From Clostridium puniceum (GTDB taxonomy: Bacteria; Bacillota; Clostridia; Clostridiales; Clostridiaceae), in contig NZ_LZZM01000063.1 of assembly GCF_002006345.1 (NCBI RefSeq), forward strand, positions 1 to 64,000: a DNA stretch of 64,000 nt. The letters are read 5' to 3'. Shown one piece after another: positions 28,517-37,428 of this stretch. Within the stretch, counting starts at the first letter, position 1. Each line of letters opens with the position of its first letter. Under the pieces are notes generated by a model. That model saw nothing but the letters and a program-made list of their open reading frames with translations. It was not told the origin of the DNA and did no database searches. A program made the translations under genes and the position numbers.

Positions 28517-30040
28517 TTATCTTCTAGTTTTCATAAATAAAGTCAAAATCAAAGCCATTATTACTGCCGCAACTGTTACCATGACAGCATATGCCATCCC
28601 ATCGATAGTTGCCTGACCTTGTATAATTTGTGTCAATTTAGATACTGCTGAAGCTTTAGCACTACTTTGTGGCATTCCTGAATGCATATATAATTTGGTT
28701 AACGTACTTATCATATCATTTGAAGCTTTATTATAAACATTAATTTGTTCTGCTAATTTAGCATAATTATAATCGCTTCTCCCTTGCATTATAGTAGATA
28801 CTATAGTTACAGCAAGTGCACCTGCTATTTGCCTAATCGTATTATTAAGAGCTGATGCCCGTGATACTAATTCTGTTTTTACAGCATTCATTCCAGCTGT
28901 ACTAATTGGCATCATGGCAAGCCCAAGTCCGATTGATCTAATACAAGTAACTAATATTATATACTCTTTACTTGTATTCGTATTTATAGTATTTGCAAGT
29001 TCATAAGAACTAATACCTAATATAATTAGTCCCGGTATTACAAGAGGTTTTGCACCCATTTTATCAAACATCTTCCCACTTATAGGCATCAAAACTCCCA
29101 TTACCAATGCAGAAGGTAACATAATAAGACCTGTTTCAATAGCAGTATATCCTCTTATATTTTGCAAAAACATAGGTAATATATAAGATGATCCCATAAG
29201 TGCTAAAGTTAAAACACTAGTTATAATTAAACTTATACTAAAATCAAACAGCTTAAGAACTCGCAAATCTAATAAGGGATTTGGATGTGTAAGCTCATTT
29301 ACTACAAATAATATAAGACTTAATATTCCAAGGGTCATTAATATTGCATTTTCCATCTTACTCCAATCAATTGAAGAACCTTCCCCAAGCACATATAACA
29401 CACTCACTAATCCAATTGTACAAGATAAAAATCCTATTATATCAAATGATTTAAATGGTTTTTTTTCTGAATCTTTTAATAAAATTCCTGCCATTATTAC
29501 GCCGACTACCCCTATAGGAACATTTACATTAAAAATCATTCTCCAGTCCAACTTTTCGATAATAAATCCTCCAAGTGTTGGTCCTATAGCTGGTGCAGCC
29601 ATAGCTGCTATTCCCCAATAACCAAGAGCAAGTCCTATTTTTTCTCTAGGAAACAAGCTATATATGATTGACATTCCTACTGGCATTATCATACCACCAC
29701 CAAGAGCTTGAAGTATACGAAAGGCTATCATAGTTCCACCACTCCAGGCAAAACCACACAATAAAGACCCTACAGAAAACATACCTAAAGCAAACATATA
29801 TATTTTTTTAGATCCAAAAGTATCTTGAAGAAATCCCGTTAATGGTATAATAGCTCCAAGTGTTAATGAATAAGCTGTTATAATCCACTTAGCATCATCT
29901 AAAGGCATTCCAAAAACAGACATCATCTTTGGAAGAGCAATATTAACTATACTACTGTCTAGTATAGACATGAAGGTTCCTATTACAACTACACCTAATG
30001 CTAACCAGCTATTTAATAATCCTTTACTCTTCTCTTCCAT
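28517..30040 (-). CDS. emrB: DHA2-family drug/proton antiporter (EmrB/QacA type)
   Basis: A 507-residue MFS protein with 14 predicted helices. Motifs are FMSILDSSIVNIALPKM in helix 1, the helix 4 stretch FRILQALGGGMIMPVGMSIIYSLFPREK, and motif C in GYWGIAAMAAPAIGPTLGGFI. Such proteins export hydrophobic drugs together with membrane-fusion partners. Two HlyD-type adaptors lie directly upstream and a MarR regulator directly downstream, making a complete Emr-like operon. In a Gram-positive cell no outer-membrane channel is needed, so the adaptors may cross the cell wall. Confidence 0.92.
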   Translation of the reverse strand: MEEKSKGLLNSWLALGVVVIGTFMSILDSSIVNIALPKMMSVFGMPLDDAKWIITAYSLTLGAIIPLTGFLQDTFGSKKIYMFALGMFSVGSLLCGFAWSGGTMIAFRILQALGGGMIMPVGMSIIYSLFPREKIGLALGYWGIAAMAAPAIGPTLGGFIIEKLDWRMIFNVNVPIGVVGVIMAGILLKDSEKKPFKSFDIIGFLSCTIGLVSVLYVLGEGSSIDWSKMENAILMTLGILSLILFVVNELTHPNPLLDLRVLKLFDFSISLIITSVLTLALMGSSYILPMFLQNIRGYTAIETGLIMLPSALVMGVLMPISGKMFDKMGAKPLVIPGLIILGISSYELANTINTNTSKEYIILVTCIRSIGLGLAMMPISTAGMNAVKTELVSRASALNNTIRQIAGALAVTIVSTIMQGRSDYNYAKLAEQINVYNKASNDMISTLTKLYMHSGMPQSSAKASAVSKLTQIIQGQATIDGMAYAVMVTVAAVIMALILTLFMKTRR

Positions 30041-30052
30041 GTTATCACCCCA

Positions 30053-30706
30053 TTACTTAACATGAATCTTAACAACGGCATTGGTTCCTGGGAGAATTTT
30101 GCTGTCAAAATCATCAAGTTCAATTTTCACTGCTACTCTTTGAACTACTTTTGTAAATGTACCACTAGTTGATGATGGTAAAATTGATAAAGCTGAATTG
30201 GAAACTTCTCCTATAGATTTAACTTTTCCAGTAAATTTTTTTGAATCATATTGATCTATAGTAACCTCAACAGGTTGACCAACTTTTATTTTTCCAAGTT
30301 TTGTTTCTTCAATATCTGCAGTTATATATAGTTTACTAGGATCTATTAAGCTAATTGTACTTTGGCCTGCTGATAAAAATTCTCCAACTGTTCCTTGTTT
30401 TTTTACAACTACACCGTTAATAGGTGCCCTCATCAACGATTGTTCAATGCTTGTATCTGGAAGCCCATTCATGTCTTGACGAGCTAATATTTCATTTTTA
30501 GTAACTGTATCTCCTTCTATCACATTAAGTTCTAATAATTTCCCCGTAATTTGTGGAGTTACACTAACTAAATCCGCACTAACCCTTGCATCGTCAGTTG
30601 AAACATAATATGTATTTTCATACCAATAGTAAAACACAATCCCACCTAATGCTATCACAATTGTTATTAAAATTCCAATAATTAATAATTTACGCTTTTC
30701 CTTCAT
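30053..30706 (-). CDS. HlyD/EmrA-type membrane fusion protein, short form
   Basis: A 217-residue adaptor. It has an N-terminal transmembrane anchor (LLIIGILITIVIALGGIVFYYWY), then YVSTDDARVSADLVSVTPQITGKL, the standard EmrA barrel-sandwich entry. The second lipoyl half begins APINGVVVKKQGTVGEFLSAGQ and the beta-barrel runs to the end. The long coiled-coil hairpin between the lipoyl halves is almost absent (only DMNGLPDTSIEQSLMR), so it is shorter than E. coli EmrA at about 390 residues. It lies 12 nt before emrB. Confidence 0.9.
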   Translation of the reverse strand: MKEKRKLLIIGILITIVIALGGIVFYYWYENTYYVSTDDARVSADLVSVTPQITGKLLELNVIEGDTVTKNEILARQDMNGLPDTSIEQSLMRAPINGVVVKKQGTVGEFLSAGQSTISLIDPSKLYITADIEETKLGKIKVGQPVEVTIDQYDSKKFTGKVKSIGEVSNSALSILPSSTSGTFTKVVQRVAVKIELDDFDSKILPGTNAVVKIHVK

Positions 30707-30725
30707 ATTAAAATCACCTCTTCCC

Positions 30726-31715
30726 TTATTCTTTTAATCCGACTTCTGCTAACATTCCTGGTTTTAACTGAGACTTTGGATCAGATAAAGCTACTTTAAC
30801 TAAAATATTTCTGCTTTGAGAATTTAATTTAGTATTTATCACTGTTATTTTTCCTTCAAGCTCTATATTTTCCACTTCTGCTACTTTAACAACAACATCT
30901 TGTCCTTCTTGAAGTTGACCTATAACATCTAGTGGTGCATAAGCATTTACACATAATGCATTTGCATTAGATATTGAAGCAAGAGTCACACCTGGTGAAG
31001 CCATTTCACCAACATTAATACTTTTAGCATTTACCACTCCTGAAATTGGTGATGAAATAGTTCCATTATTTAATGTTGTTTGAGCAGTTTTTAAGGCTGC
31101 CTCGGATTGTTCAACTTGTGCCTTGTAAACATTTATAGATGTTTCTGTTGCACCATTTTTAAGTGCATTCAACTGTTCTTCAGCTGACTTTTTTTGTGCT
31201 TCTGCTGCCACAAGCTGTTGATGTGCAGTTTCTAATTGTTGCTGAGTACTTGCTCCTGCTTCAACTAAAGTTTTTGTACGTTCATAATTTTTATTTGCAA
31301 CTTTATAGCTTTCAGTTGCACTATCTAATGTTGCCTGATTTTGAGCAATTTGCTCTGGACGTGTACTGTTCATAGCATTAGTTAAATTTGCATTTGCAGT
31401 ATTTACTGCTGCTTGAGCTTGATCCACTTGTGCCTGTAAATCTTGTATATCCAGTTTAATAATAGCATCTCCCGCATTAACCTTTGTTCCAATATCAACG
31501 AACACTTCTGAAACCCTGGCTGAAATTTTTGAAGCTATATTTACTTGATCGTTTGTATCGATTTTTCCTGCCATAATATATTTATTTTTAGTTTGGTTAG
31601 TATTATTTTCAGTAGTTTTAGAAATATTATTTAAATTTGAACTGTTGGCTGAACTACAACCGCTTATGCTTAACATCATTGCTATAACCAAACCAACTAA
31701 CATAGTCTTTTTCAT
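30726..31715 (-). CDS. HlyD-family adaptor lipoprotein
   Basis: A 329-residue efflux adaptor. It has a lipoprotein signal (LVGLVIAMMLSISGC, lipobox I-S-G-C). The lipoyl half has ASKISARVSEVFVDIGTKVNAGDAIIKLD. A long alpha-hairpin follows, rich in Ala and Gln (QAQAAVNTANANLTNA to AALKTAQTTLNNG). The second half is GTISSPISGVVNAKSINVGEMASPG. ATG at 31715 follows GGAGGGATAAG; the frame extends 15 codons further upstream without a site. It is the first gene of the operon. The two adaptors differ: this one is lipid-anchored with a full coiled coil, the next has a helix anchor and almost no coiled coil. Confidence 0.92.
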   Translation of the reverse strand: MKKTMLVGLVIAMMLSISGCSSANSSNLNNISKTTENNTNQTKNKYIMAGKIDTNDQVNIASKISARVSEVFVDIGTKVNAGDAIIKLDIQDLQAQVDQAQAAVNTANANLTNAMNSTRPEQIAQNQATLDSATESYKVANKNYERTKTLVEAGASTQQQLETAHQQLVAAEAQKKSAEEQLNALKNGATETSINVYKAQVEQSEAALKTAQTTLNNGTISSPISGVVNAKSINVGEMASPGVTLASISNANALCVNAYAPLDVIGQLQEGQDVVVKVAEVENIELEGKITVINTKLNSQSRNILVKVALSDPKSQLKPGMLAEVGLKE

Positions 31716-31771
31716 CTTATCCCTCCATATATTAATTATTCTCATACACATTATTTCCATGCATATTGTTC

Positions 31772-31817
31772 GTATACTAACAGTATGTATTATACAATTA
31801 TTTTTTTACATATTCAA
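31772..31817 (-). promoter_or_regulatory. Promoter and probable MarR operator of the emr operon
   Basis: On the minus strand TTGAAT (31817-31812), a 17-bp spacer, and TATAAT (31794-31789) form a good promoter. Directly downstream lies the palindrome ATACT-GTT-AGTAT (31786-31774), nested in outer ATTGT/ACAAT arms. A bound regulator there would block initiation. Assignment to the operon's MarR protein is inferred. Confidence 0.75.
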
Positions 31818-31916
31818 GGGCAAATTGACTGATAGTTTAATTTTTTTATTTATTTGCTTTCACTCACTTTTGCATGCTAATCATTCTTTTAACATATGTT
31901 ATTTAAAATATATTTA

Positions 31917-31947
31917 AAAAGCTCATCCCTATTTGAGATGAGCTTTT
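31917..31947 (-). terminator. Terminator downstream of tpx
   Basis: An 11-bp perfect stem AAAAGCTCATC / GATGAGCTTTT with a 9-nt loop, followed by Ts on the minus strand. It ends tpx ahead of the emr promoter region. Confidence 0.85.
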
Positions 31948-31973
31948 AATTAAGTAGTTTTATATGACTTATA

Positions 31974-32459
31974 TTATTTTAAAGCATTTAAAACTGCTCC
32001 ATAATTAGGTTCTGATGTTACTTCTTCACAGTATTCAACATAAGTTACTATATTATTTTCATCTATTACAAATACTACTCTTGTTAAAAGACCAAGTTCC
32101 TTAATATAAGTACCAAATTCTTTTCCAAAGCTTCTATCCTTATAATCTGACAATGTCTGTACATTTTCTATTCCTGCATTTCCACACCATCTTGCTTGAG
32201 CAAAAGGTAAATCCATTGATATTATATATATTTTTACCCCTTGCAAATTTGAAGCTTCTTGATTAAATCTTCTTACTTCCATATCACACACTGCTGTATC
32301 AATTGAAGGTACGCTTACATATACTCTCTTTCCTTTTAGCTCTTTTGAATCAAGTTGATTAATACCATTATCTATTGCCACAAAATTTGGAGCAATATCT
32401 CTAACCTTAACTGTATTTCCTTCTAATGTTACTTCATTTCCTTTAAATTTAACGTTCAT
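31974..32459 (-). CDS. tpx: Thiol peroxidase (atypical 2-Cys peroxiredoxin)
   Basis: A 161-residue peroxiredoxin of the Tpx family: MNVKFKGNEVTLEGNTVKV start, peroxidatic cysteine in PSIDTAVCDMEVRRF and resolving cysteine in ARWCGNAGIENVQTLSD. It reduces H2O2 and alkyl hydroperoxides using thioredoxin. The thioredoxin reductase gene lies 125 bp upstream on the same strand, so electron donor and peroxidase are adjacent. ATG at 32459 follows GAGGAGGAAAAAT; an upstream in-frame start is not supported. Confidence 0.95.
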   Translation of the reverse strand: MNVKFKGNEVTLEGNTVKVRDIAPNFVAIDNGINQLDSKELKGKRVYVSVPSIDTAVCDMEVRRFNQEASNLQGVKIYIISMDLPFAQARWCGNAGIENVQTLSDYKDRSFGKEFGTYIKELGLLTRVVFVIDENNIVTYVEYCEEVTSEPNYGAVLNALK

Positions 32460-32584
32460 ATTTTTCCTCCTCAAAATTGTAAAATTAAACATTTTTACTT
32501 AATAGTGTAGATTACTTTTTCACTTCTATTTTTTCATAACTTACTTTACACTATCAATTTTATATATTTATATTTTTCCTTGTT

Positions 32585-33493
32585 TTAATGATTTATTAAA
32601 TATTTTTCAGCCTCATAAATGCTAACTGCGCCATCAGATGCAGCTGTTAATACTTGTCTAACTGATTTTGTACGTATATCTCCTATTGCAAATATACCAT
32701 CTATACTTGTTTTACAATCTTCACCTGCAATTATATAACCATTCTTATCTAAGTCAACTAAATCTTTAACAAGTTCTGTTGATGGGTTACTTCCAACTGC
32801 TACAAACAAACCATTCATTTCTAATTCAACTATTTTATTAGTATTGTTATTTGTAACTTGTATTTGCTCTAATTTATTATCACCATATAGTTTTGTAACT
32901 ATACTATCCCAAATTATTTCTACATTATTAGTTTTAAATAATTTTTCTTGTGCAACTTTATTAGCTTTCAAAGTATCACGTCTACTAATTAAATACACTT
33001 TTTCAGCTATTCTTGAAAGGTGTAATGCATCTTCTACAGCTGTATCTCCACCACCTACAACAGCAACTATTTTATTTCTAAAAAATCCACCATCACAAGT
33101 AGCACAATAAGATACTCCTCTTCCTCCTAATTCTTCTTCTTTCTCGACCCCTAACTTTCTAGGCTTAGCTCCCATTGATAATATAACTACTTTAGCTTCA
33201 TATATTTCAGTATCTGTTATAACCTTTTTTATCTCTCCATCAATTTGTATATCTAAAACTTCCTTATATTCCATTGTTCCACCAAACTTCCTTGCATGCT
33301 CATACATAATATTTGCAAGATCAGATCCTGTTATATCTACAAATCCTGGATAATTTTCAACTTCATTTGTAGTAACCATTTGACCACCTTGAAATTGTTT
33401 TTCAATCATTAAAGCATCTAATTGTGCTCTTCCTGCATATAATGCTGCAACTAAACCTGCTGGTCCTCCACCAACTATAATAACATCTTTCAT
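32585..33493 (-). CDS. trxB: Thioredoxin reductase
   Basis: A 302-residue low-molecular-weight thioredoxin-disulfide reductase. FAD motif IVGGGPAGLVAALYAGRA lies at the N-terminus, the redox-active CATC in SYCATCDGGFF, the NAD(P)H motif VVGGGDTAVEDALHLSRIA, and the closing FAD motif IFAIGDIRTKSVRQVLTAASDGA. VVGGGDTA with SRRDTLKANK suggests NADPH. The promoter at 33605-33633 is close to consensus. It likely supplies electrons through thioredoxin to the downstream Tpx; no thioredoxin gene is adjacent. Confidence 0.95.
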   Translation of the reverse strand: MKDVIIVGGGPAGLVAALYAGRAQLDALMIEKQFQGGQMVTTNEVENYPGFVDITGSDLANIMYEHARKFGGTMEYKEVLDIQIDGEIKKVITDTEIYEAKVVILSMGAKPRKLGVEKEEELGGRGVSYCATCDGGFFRNKIVAVVGGGDTAVEDALHLSRIAEKVYLISRRDTLKANKVAQEKLFKTNNVEIIWDSIVTKLYGDNKLEQIQVTNNNTNKIVELEMNGLFVAVGSNPSTELVKDLVDLDKNGYIIAGEDCKTSIDGIFAIGDIRTKSVRQVLTAASDGAVSIYEAEKYLINH

Positions 33494-33604
33494 ACTACAT
33501 TCCCCTTTTTAGCTAATGTATATTTTATTCTTATAATTTAGTAAATAGAATCCGATTTATAATTTTTATAAATTTAATTTAATTCAATTATATTTTACAA
33601 TTTT

Positions 33605-33633
33605 ATATTAACTCTATTACTATGACTTGTCAA
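33605..33633 (-). promoter_or_regulatory. Sigma-A promoter of trxB
   Basis: TTGACA (33633-33628), 17-bp spacer, TAATAT (33610-33605) on the minus strand, about 110 nt before the trxB start. Confidence 0.8.
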
Positions 33634-34040
33634 CTAATTTTTAATTTTTATTAATAATTATTTTCCATTATCTATAATCAAGATAAAAGATTGTTACTCT
33701 TAATAAAATAGATATAAAAATTTATTTTTCATTCACAATTTATAATTTCATTTATCTTTGAATGATATTAATATATATTGCGGTTAGCAATTAAAGATAA
33801 AATCTCTTCGCCATTTTTTTTAATTTAATTATTAATAAGGTAAAATTGAAATACCAACATATATTAGAATAAAAACTTATGTTTAATAAAAAAATTAGGC
33901 TAAATATAAAAGGTTGAATTAACTATATTATTTACAATTAGCTCTTTTATAAACAAAAAAGCCTTCCAATATTTTTAATATAAATATTGGAAGACTTTTA
34001 ATTATGATGCATTAATAATTAATCTTTTTATAATAACTTA
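33634..34040. other. Intergenic region between trxB promoter and the first L,D-transpeptidase
   Basis: About 400 bp of AT-rich DNA with no gene seen. The only clear element is the terminator at 33957-33999. Confidence 0.5.
33957..33999 (-). terminator. Terminator downstream of the first L,D-transpeptidase
   Basis: An 18-bp stem with one mismatch (AAAAGCCTTCCAATATTT against AAATATTGGAAGACTTTT), 7-nt loop, T run on the minus strand. Confidence 0.88.
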
Positions 34041-35426
34041 TTAATAATAACATACAATAGGAGTTCCTGCATCAATATTCTCATAAATTGTCTTAGCTAA
34101 CTCATAAGGTGAGTTTATACATCCATGAGAGCCATTAGTTATATATATTTGTTTACCAAACTCATTCCTCCAACTAGCATCATGAATTCCTATATTCCCA
34201 TTAAAAGGCATCCAATAGTCAACTGGCGAAACATAATCTTCACCTACTAATTTAGCATTTCTTTCTTTATAATTTAATACATATGTACCAGCTGGCGTTA
34301 ACGTATTTGTACTTGCATTTCCAGTTACAACATCACCTTCTACAACCAATACACTATTTTTATAAAACCATAAATGCTGCTTTGTCATATCAATTTCTAC
34401 ATATGTATTTCCGACATCATTACTGCCTTTGACTTTTGCTTTTTGTGAAAATATTGGTTCCTTTGTTATATCTTGTCCATTTTTCACAGCTTCTATTAAT
34501 TCCTTTGCTTCCTTAGCATTGTCAACAATCCATCCATAATTCCCTCCACTTACTTGTATTGTTTTTTTAGATGTTGTAACAAAATCTCTTGTATTTCCAA
34601 AGGTATTATACATGCTTGAAATTTTATATACATAATTCCGAACTTTAGCTTCATCAAATGTGATTTCCATCTTATCATTAACATTAAGCCACTTATTTAT
34701 TGTAGCTCCATCTAAAACTTCTTTTTTATTATCTGATTTATATGTAATTTTAGTTGATACATATTTATCAAGTGCCTTTTTAGTATCTATAACTTCTGGC
34801 GAGTCTGAAGTATATTGGGGGTCTTCATAACAATTATTTGAATCTAAATTTATTTGTGGCTGCACATTAAGAATAGCCTTTCCTAAAGCATCATGTAAAG
34901 ATTCCTTATTTATCTTATTCCCTAAAACTTCATTTACTATTTGATAACTTCCATCTACATATGTAAAGCTAGCATTTTGTGGCTTTTCTATTTCACTATT
35001 ATTTACACAATTAAGTTTATCTATAGCTTTATTTAATAATTCATCATCATAGCTAACTATTTGATATATATCAGAATCATTTTTCTTTAAAAGCGTAGAA
35101 ATCCATGTAAAAGGGTTTTGGTTATCTTTCAATTCCTTAATTTTACTACTATCATATTTCAAACCTATATTTGCGGCTTTAATTTCTTCTGTTTTATTTC
35201 CTCTTTCATCTAAGCTTAAAGTATATTTATTTATTTCTGATGATAACTTATTTTCAGCTTCTTCAACTGTCCTCCCAGAAACATCTATCCCATTAATTGT
35301 AGAACCAAAATTAAAATGATTAATACAATATAATGATACTCCTAAATATATAGCCATTAAACTACAAAGAGAAATCACACCACCTAATATAACTTTACTG
35401 TGATTATTACTTCTTTTTCTTCTCAT
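34041..35426 (-). CDS. L,D-transpeptidase (YkuD) with peptidoglycan-binding region
   Basis: A 461-residue wall cross-linking enzyme. It has a short cytoplasmic RRKR tail and one membrane helix (about residues 12-32), then GSTINGIDVSGRTVEEAENKL, the start of a PG_binding_4-type region. The YkuD domain near the C-terminus has IGIHDASWRNEF and the catalytic motif SHGCINSPYELA. It would form 3-3 cross-links in the wall. ATG at 35426 follows GAAGGGAGTAATTATA. It is paralogous to the gene at 37429-38814 (shared start, GSTI-NG-I-DVSGRTVE, KQHLWFYKN and catalytic block). Confidence 0.93.
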   Translation of the reverse strand: MRRKRSNNHSKVILGGVISLCSLMAIYLGVSLYCINHFNFGSTINGIDVSGRTVEEAENKLSSEINKYTLSLDERGNKTEEIKAANIGLKYDSSKIKELKDNQNPFTWISTLLKKNDSDIYQIVSYDDELLNKAIDKLNCVNNSEIEKPQNASFTYVDGSYQIVNEVLGNKINKESLHDALGKAILNVQPQINLDSNNCYEDPQYTSDSPEVIDTKKALDKYVSTKITYKSDNKKEVLDGATINKWLNVNDKMEITFDEAKVRNYVYKISSMYNTFGNTRDFVTTSKKTIQVSGGNYGWIVDNAKEAKELIEAVKNGQDITKEPIFSQKAKVKGSNDVGNTYVEIDMTKQHLWFYKNSVLVVEGDVVTGNASTNTLTPAGTYVLNYKERNAKLVGEDYVSPVDYWMPFNGNIGIHDASWRNEFGKQIYITNGSHGCINSPYELAKTIYENIDAGTPIVCYY

Positions 35427-35545
35427 TATAATTACTCCCTTCAAGTATCATTATACTAAAAAAATGTAATTATTAATATATACTTTTCTACAAAAAAGCC
35501 ACCAAAAAACAGAATATTCTTCCCTTATTTTAAGGTAGCCGATTA

Positions 35546-37273
35546 TTATATTCTTTTACAATACTCTGCTATACTATTGGCAGCTTTCATTGCTGTACTT
35601 AAAGATCCTTCTATCCATCCATGTGTTAAAGAAATATGTTCCCCTGCAAAATAAACTTTATTATCATATTCAGGCTGTTCCATAGCATATGAGAACAGTT
35701 TCTGCTGCTCTGGCATAAAATAACAAAATCCTCCATAAAAACCTTTTTCCCTATTCCAATCTACAGTAATAGATTCTTCTACTATTGAATCAAGATATCC
35801 TTTTTCAAGTCCATGAACAGCTTCAACCTGTCTTTTTATTTTTTCAAACCGCACGTAATCGTCTAAATTTCCAACGCGTATCGCATCTAAGTTTAAATTA
35901 TATGACGATAGTAATACTCCTGGTTTATTATACAAATTATTATTTTTTATATCAAAAGCACCTTCACTTTTCATTGTAGCATCATTAATACTTACATTGT
36001 GACTAGGATACCATATAGTTGAAATTGGTAAATCAGTACTTGATCCCCCTCCAACTATCCGTTCACTTTCACTACCTTTTTCCCAAAATTGTTCTTTGCA
36101 CATAAAAACAGTTTTTTGAGCTGATGTATAAAAAACTTCTTTTATAGCTTGCATTTTTCCAGCACTAAACATAGGATATACGCCTACATTACGAAGACTT
36201 GAAAACGGAATCGCACAAATAACAAAATCAAAGGATTGTCTTAATGTTTCTAGTGATTTTTGATTTTTATATTCAAGTATAACATTATTTGATTTATCAT
36301 CTCTAAATATGCTAGTTACTATTTTTCCATTTTCCCAGGTTATTTTACCTAAATCTACTTCTTTAATATTAAAATATTCTTTAGGTCTTTCAGATAATAA
36401 GGAATAATAAAATGACAGTGGAAAATTAATCATACCTCCAACAATTTCATACCTATAAGCATAATCTACAGTATATTCTTCAATTAAATTTTCAGAATAA
36501 CTATTATAATAAAATGAACCAAGAAAAGGAGCTAATCCTGATATTAACTCAATAGCTCCTTCACTTAATCCCATTTTTTCAAGCACTTCTCTTATTCTAA
36601 GGCTTCCTAAATATTGAATTATTGGTGAATATTCATATTTTACCTGTAATAATTCTTTTCTTATCTGAGGATTTATTTTTGATAAATTACTTGCGAGTGC
36701 ATCACCAATAAGTTTTTGCCAAGGTGTATTTCTTTCCATTGGAGTTAAATTAAATTCAGGATAAATATTTTCCATTACACTTTTGCCTTGAGGATCATTT
36801 CTTGCACGTTTATTTCTTATGTATATAAATGTATTTTTATTATTTTGAATAAACGGTCTTGTTTTTAACCCAAAAGTATTTATATAATGCCATGTAGTTT
36901 CATGAGATGCAGGTATTCTCATAGCTCCAAATTCACCATAAAACTTTTTTTCTTTATCAAAATAGTGAGTATAGACACGGCCTCCAATACGATTTTCTTG
37001 TTCTTCAAAAATTGTAATATCAAAACCAAGTTTTCTAAGTTCAAACGCAGAAGCTAGTCCAGCAAGACCTCCACCTATTATTCCTACTCTAATTCCTCTG
37101 CAGCTTCCTGGAGCTTTAATTGTTGTAATATCTTTAGGCGGACTAAGCAACTCTATTATATTATAAAAGTCCTCCATTCGATTTGCTTCTTCTAATGTAA
37201 TTTCTAACATTTTATATCTTTCTTCATCAGTTGGATTAATTGGCTGTATATATTCATTAATCTCTCTAGCCAA
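35546..37273 (-). CDS. Flavin-containing amine oxidase (L-amino-acid/monoamine oxidase family)
   Basis: A 575-residue FAD enzyme. The dinucleotide motif VGIIGGGLAGLASAFELRKLGFDITIFEEQENRIGGR is near residue 87-120, after about 85 residues of family-specific N-terminus. The C-terminal FAD motif is KVYFAGEHISLTHGWIEGSLSTAMKAA. It resembles bacterial L-amino acid oxidases of the tryptophan/phenylalanine type. No signal peptide is seen, so it is probably cytoplasmic. It sits between two L,D-transpeptidase paralogues; the functional reason is unclear. GGAGTTGAATTTATTTG is in front of the start. Confidence 0.88.
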   Translation of the reverse strand: MAREINEYIQPINPTDEERYKMLEITLEEANRMEDFYNIIELLSPPKDITTIKAPGSCRGIRVGIIGGGLAGLASAFELRKLGFDITIFEEQENRIGGRVYTHYFDKEKKFYGEFGAMRIPASHETTWHYINTFGLKTRPFIQNNKNTFIYIRNKRARNDPQGKSVMENIYPEFNLTPMERNTPWQKLIGDALASNLSKINPQIRKELLQVKYEYSPIIQYLGSLRIREVLEKMGLSEGAIELISGLAPFLGSFYYNSYSENLIEEYTVDYAYRYEIVGGMINFPLSFYYSLLSERPKEYFNIKEVDLGKITWENGKIVTSIFRDDKSNNVILEYKNQKSLETLRQSFDFVICAIPFSSLRNVGVYPMFSAGKMQAIKEVFYTSAQKTVFMCKEQFWEKGSESERIVGGGSSTDLPISTIWYPSHNVSINDATMKSEGAFDIKNNNLYNKPGVLLSSYNLNLDAIRVGNLDDYVRFEKIKRQVEAVHGLEKGYLDSIVEESITVDWNREKGFYGGFCYFMPEQQKLFSYAMEQPEYDNKVYFAGEHISLTHGWIEGSLSTAMKAANSIAEYCKRI

Positions 37274-37340
37274 ATAAATTCAACTCCTTTTCAATTACAT
37301 ATCTAATTTATATAATTAAATATATTATTGAATTTACAAG

Positions 37341-37367
37341 AAAAGACCAGCATTTTGCTAGTCTTTT
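37341..37367 (-). terminator. Terminator downstream of the second L,D-transpeptidase
   Basis: A 12-bp stem with one mismatch (AAAAGACCAGCA / TGCTAGTCTTTT) and a 3-nt loop, followed by Ts on the minus strand. Confidence 0.8.
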
Positions 37368-37428
37368 CATTAACATAAATTTATTTGTATAAGAAAAAAA
37401 TAATAATTCTTTTTTATGATTTATCCAT

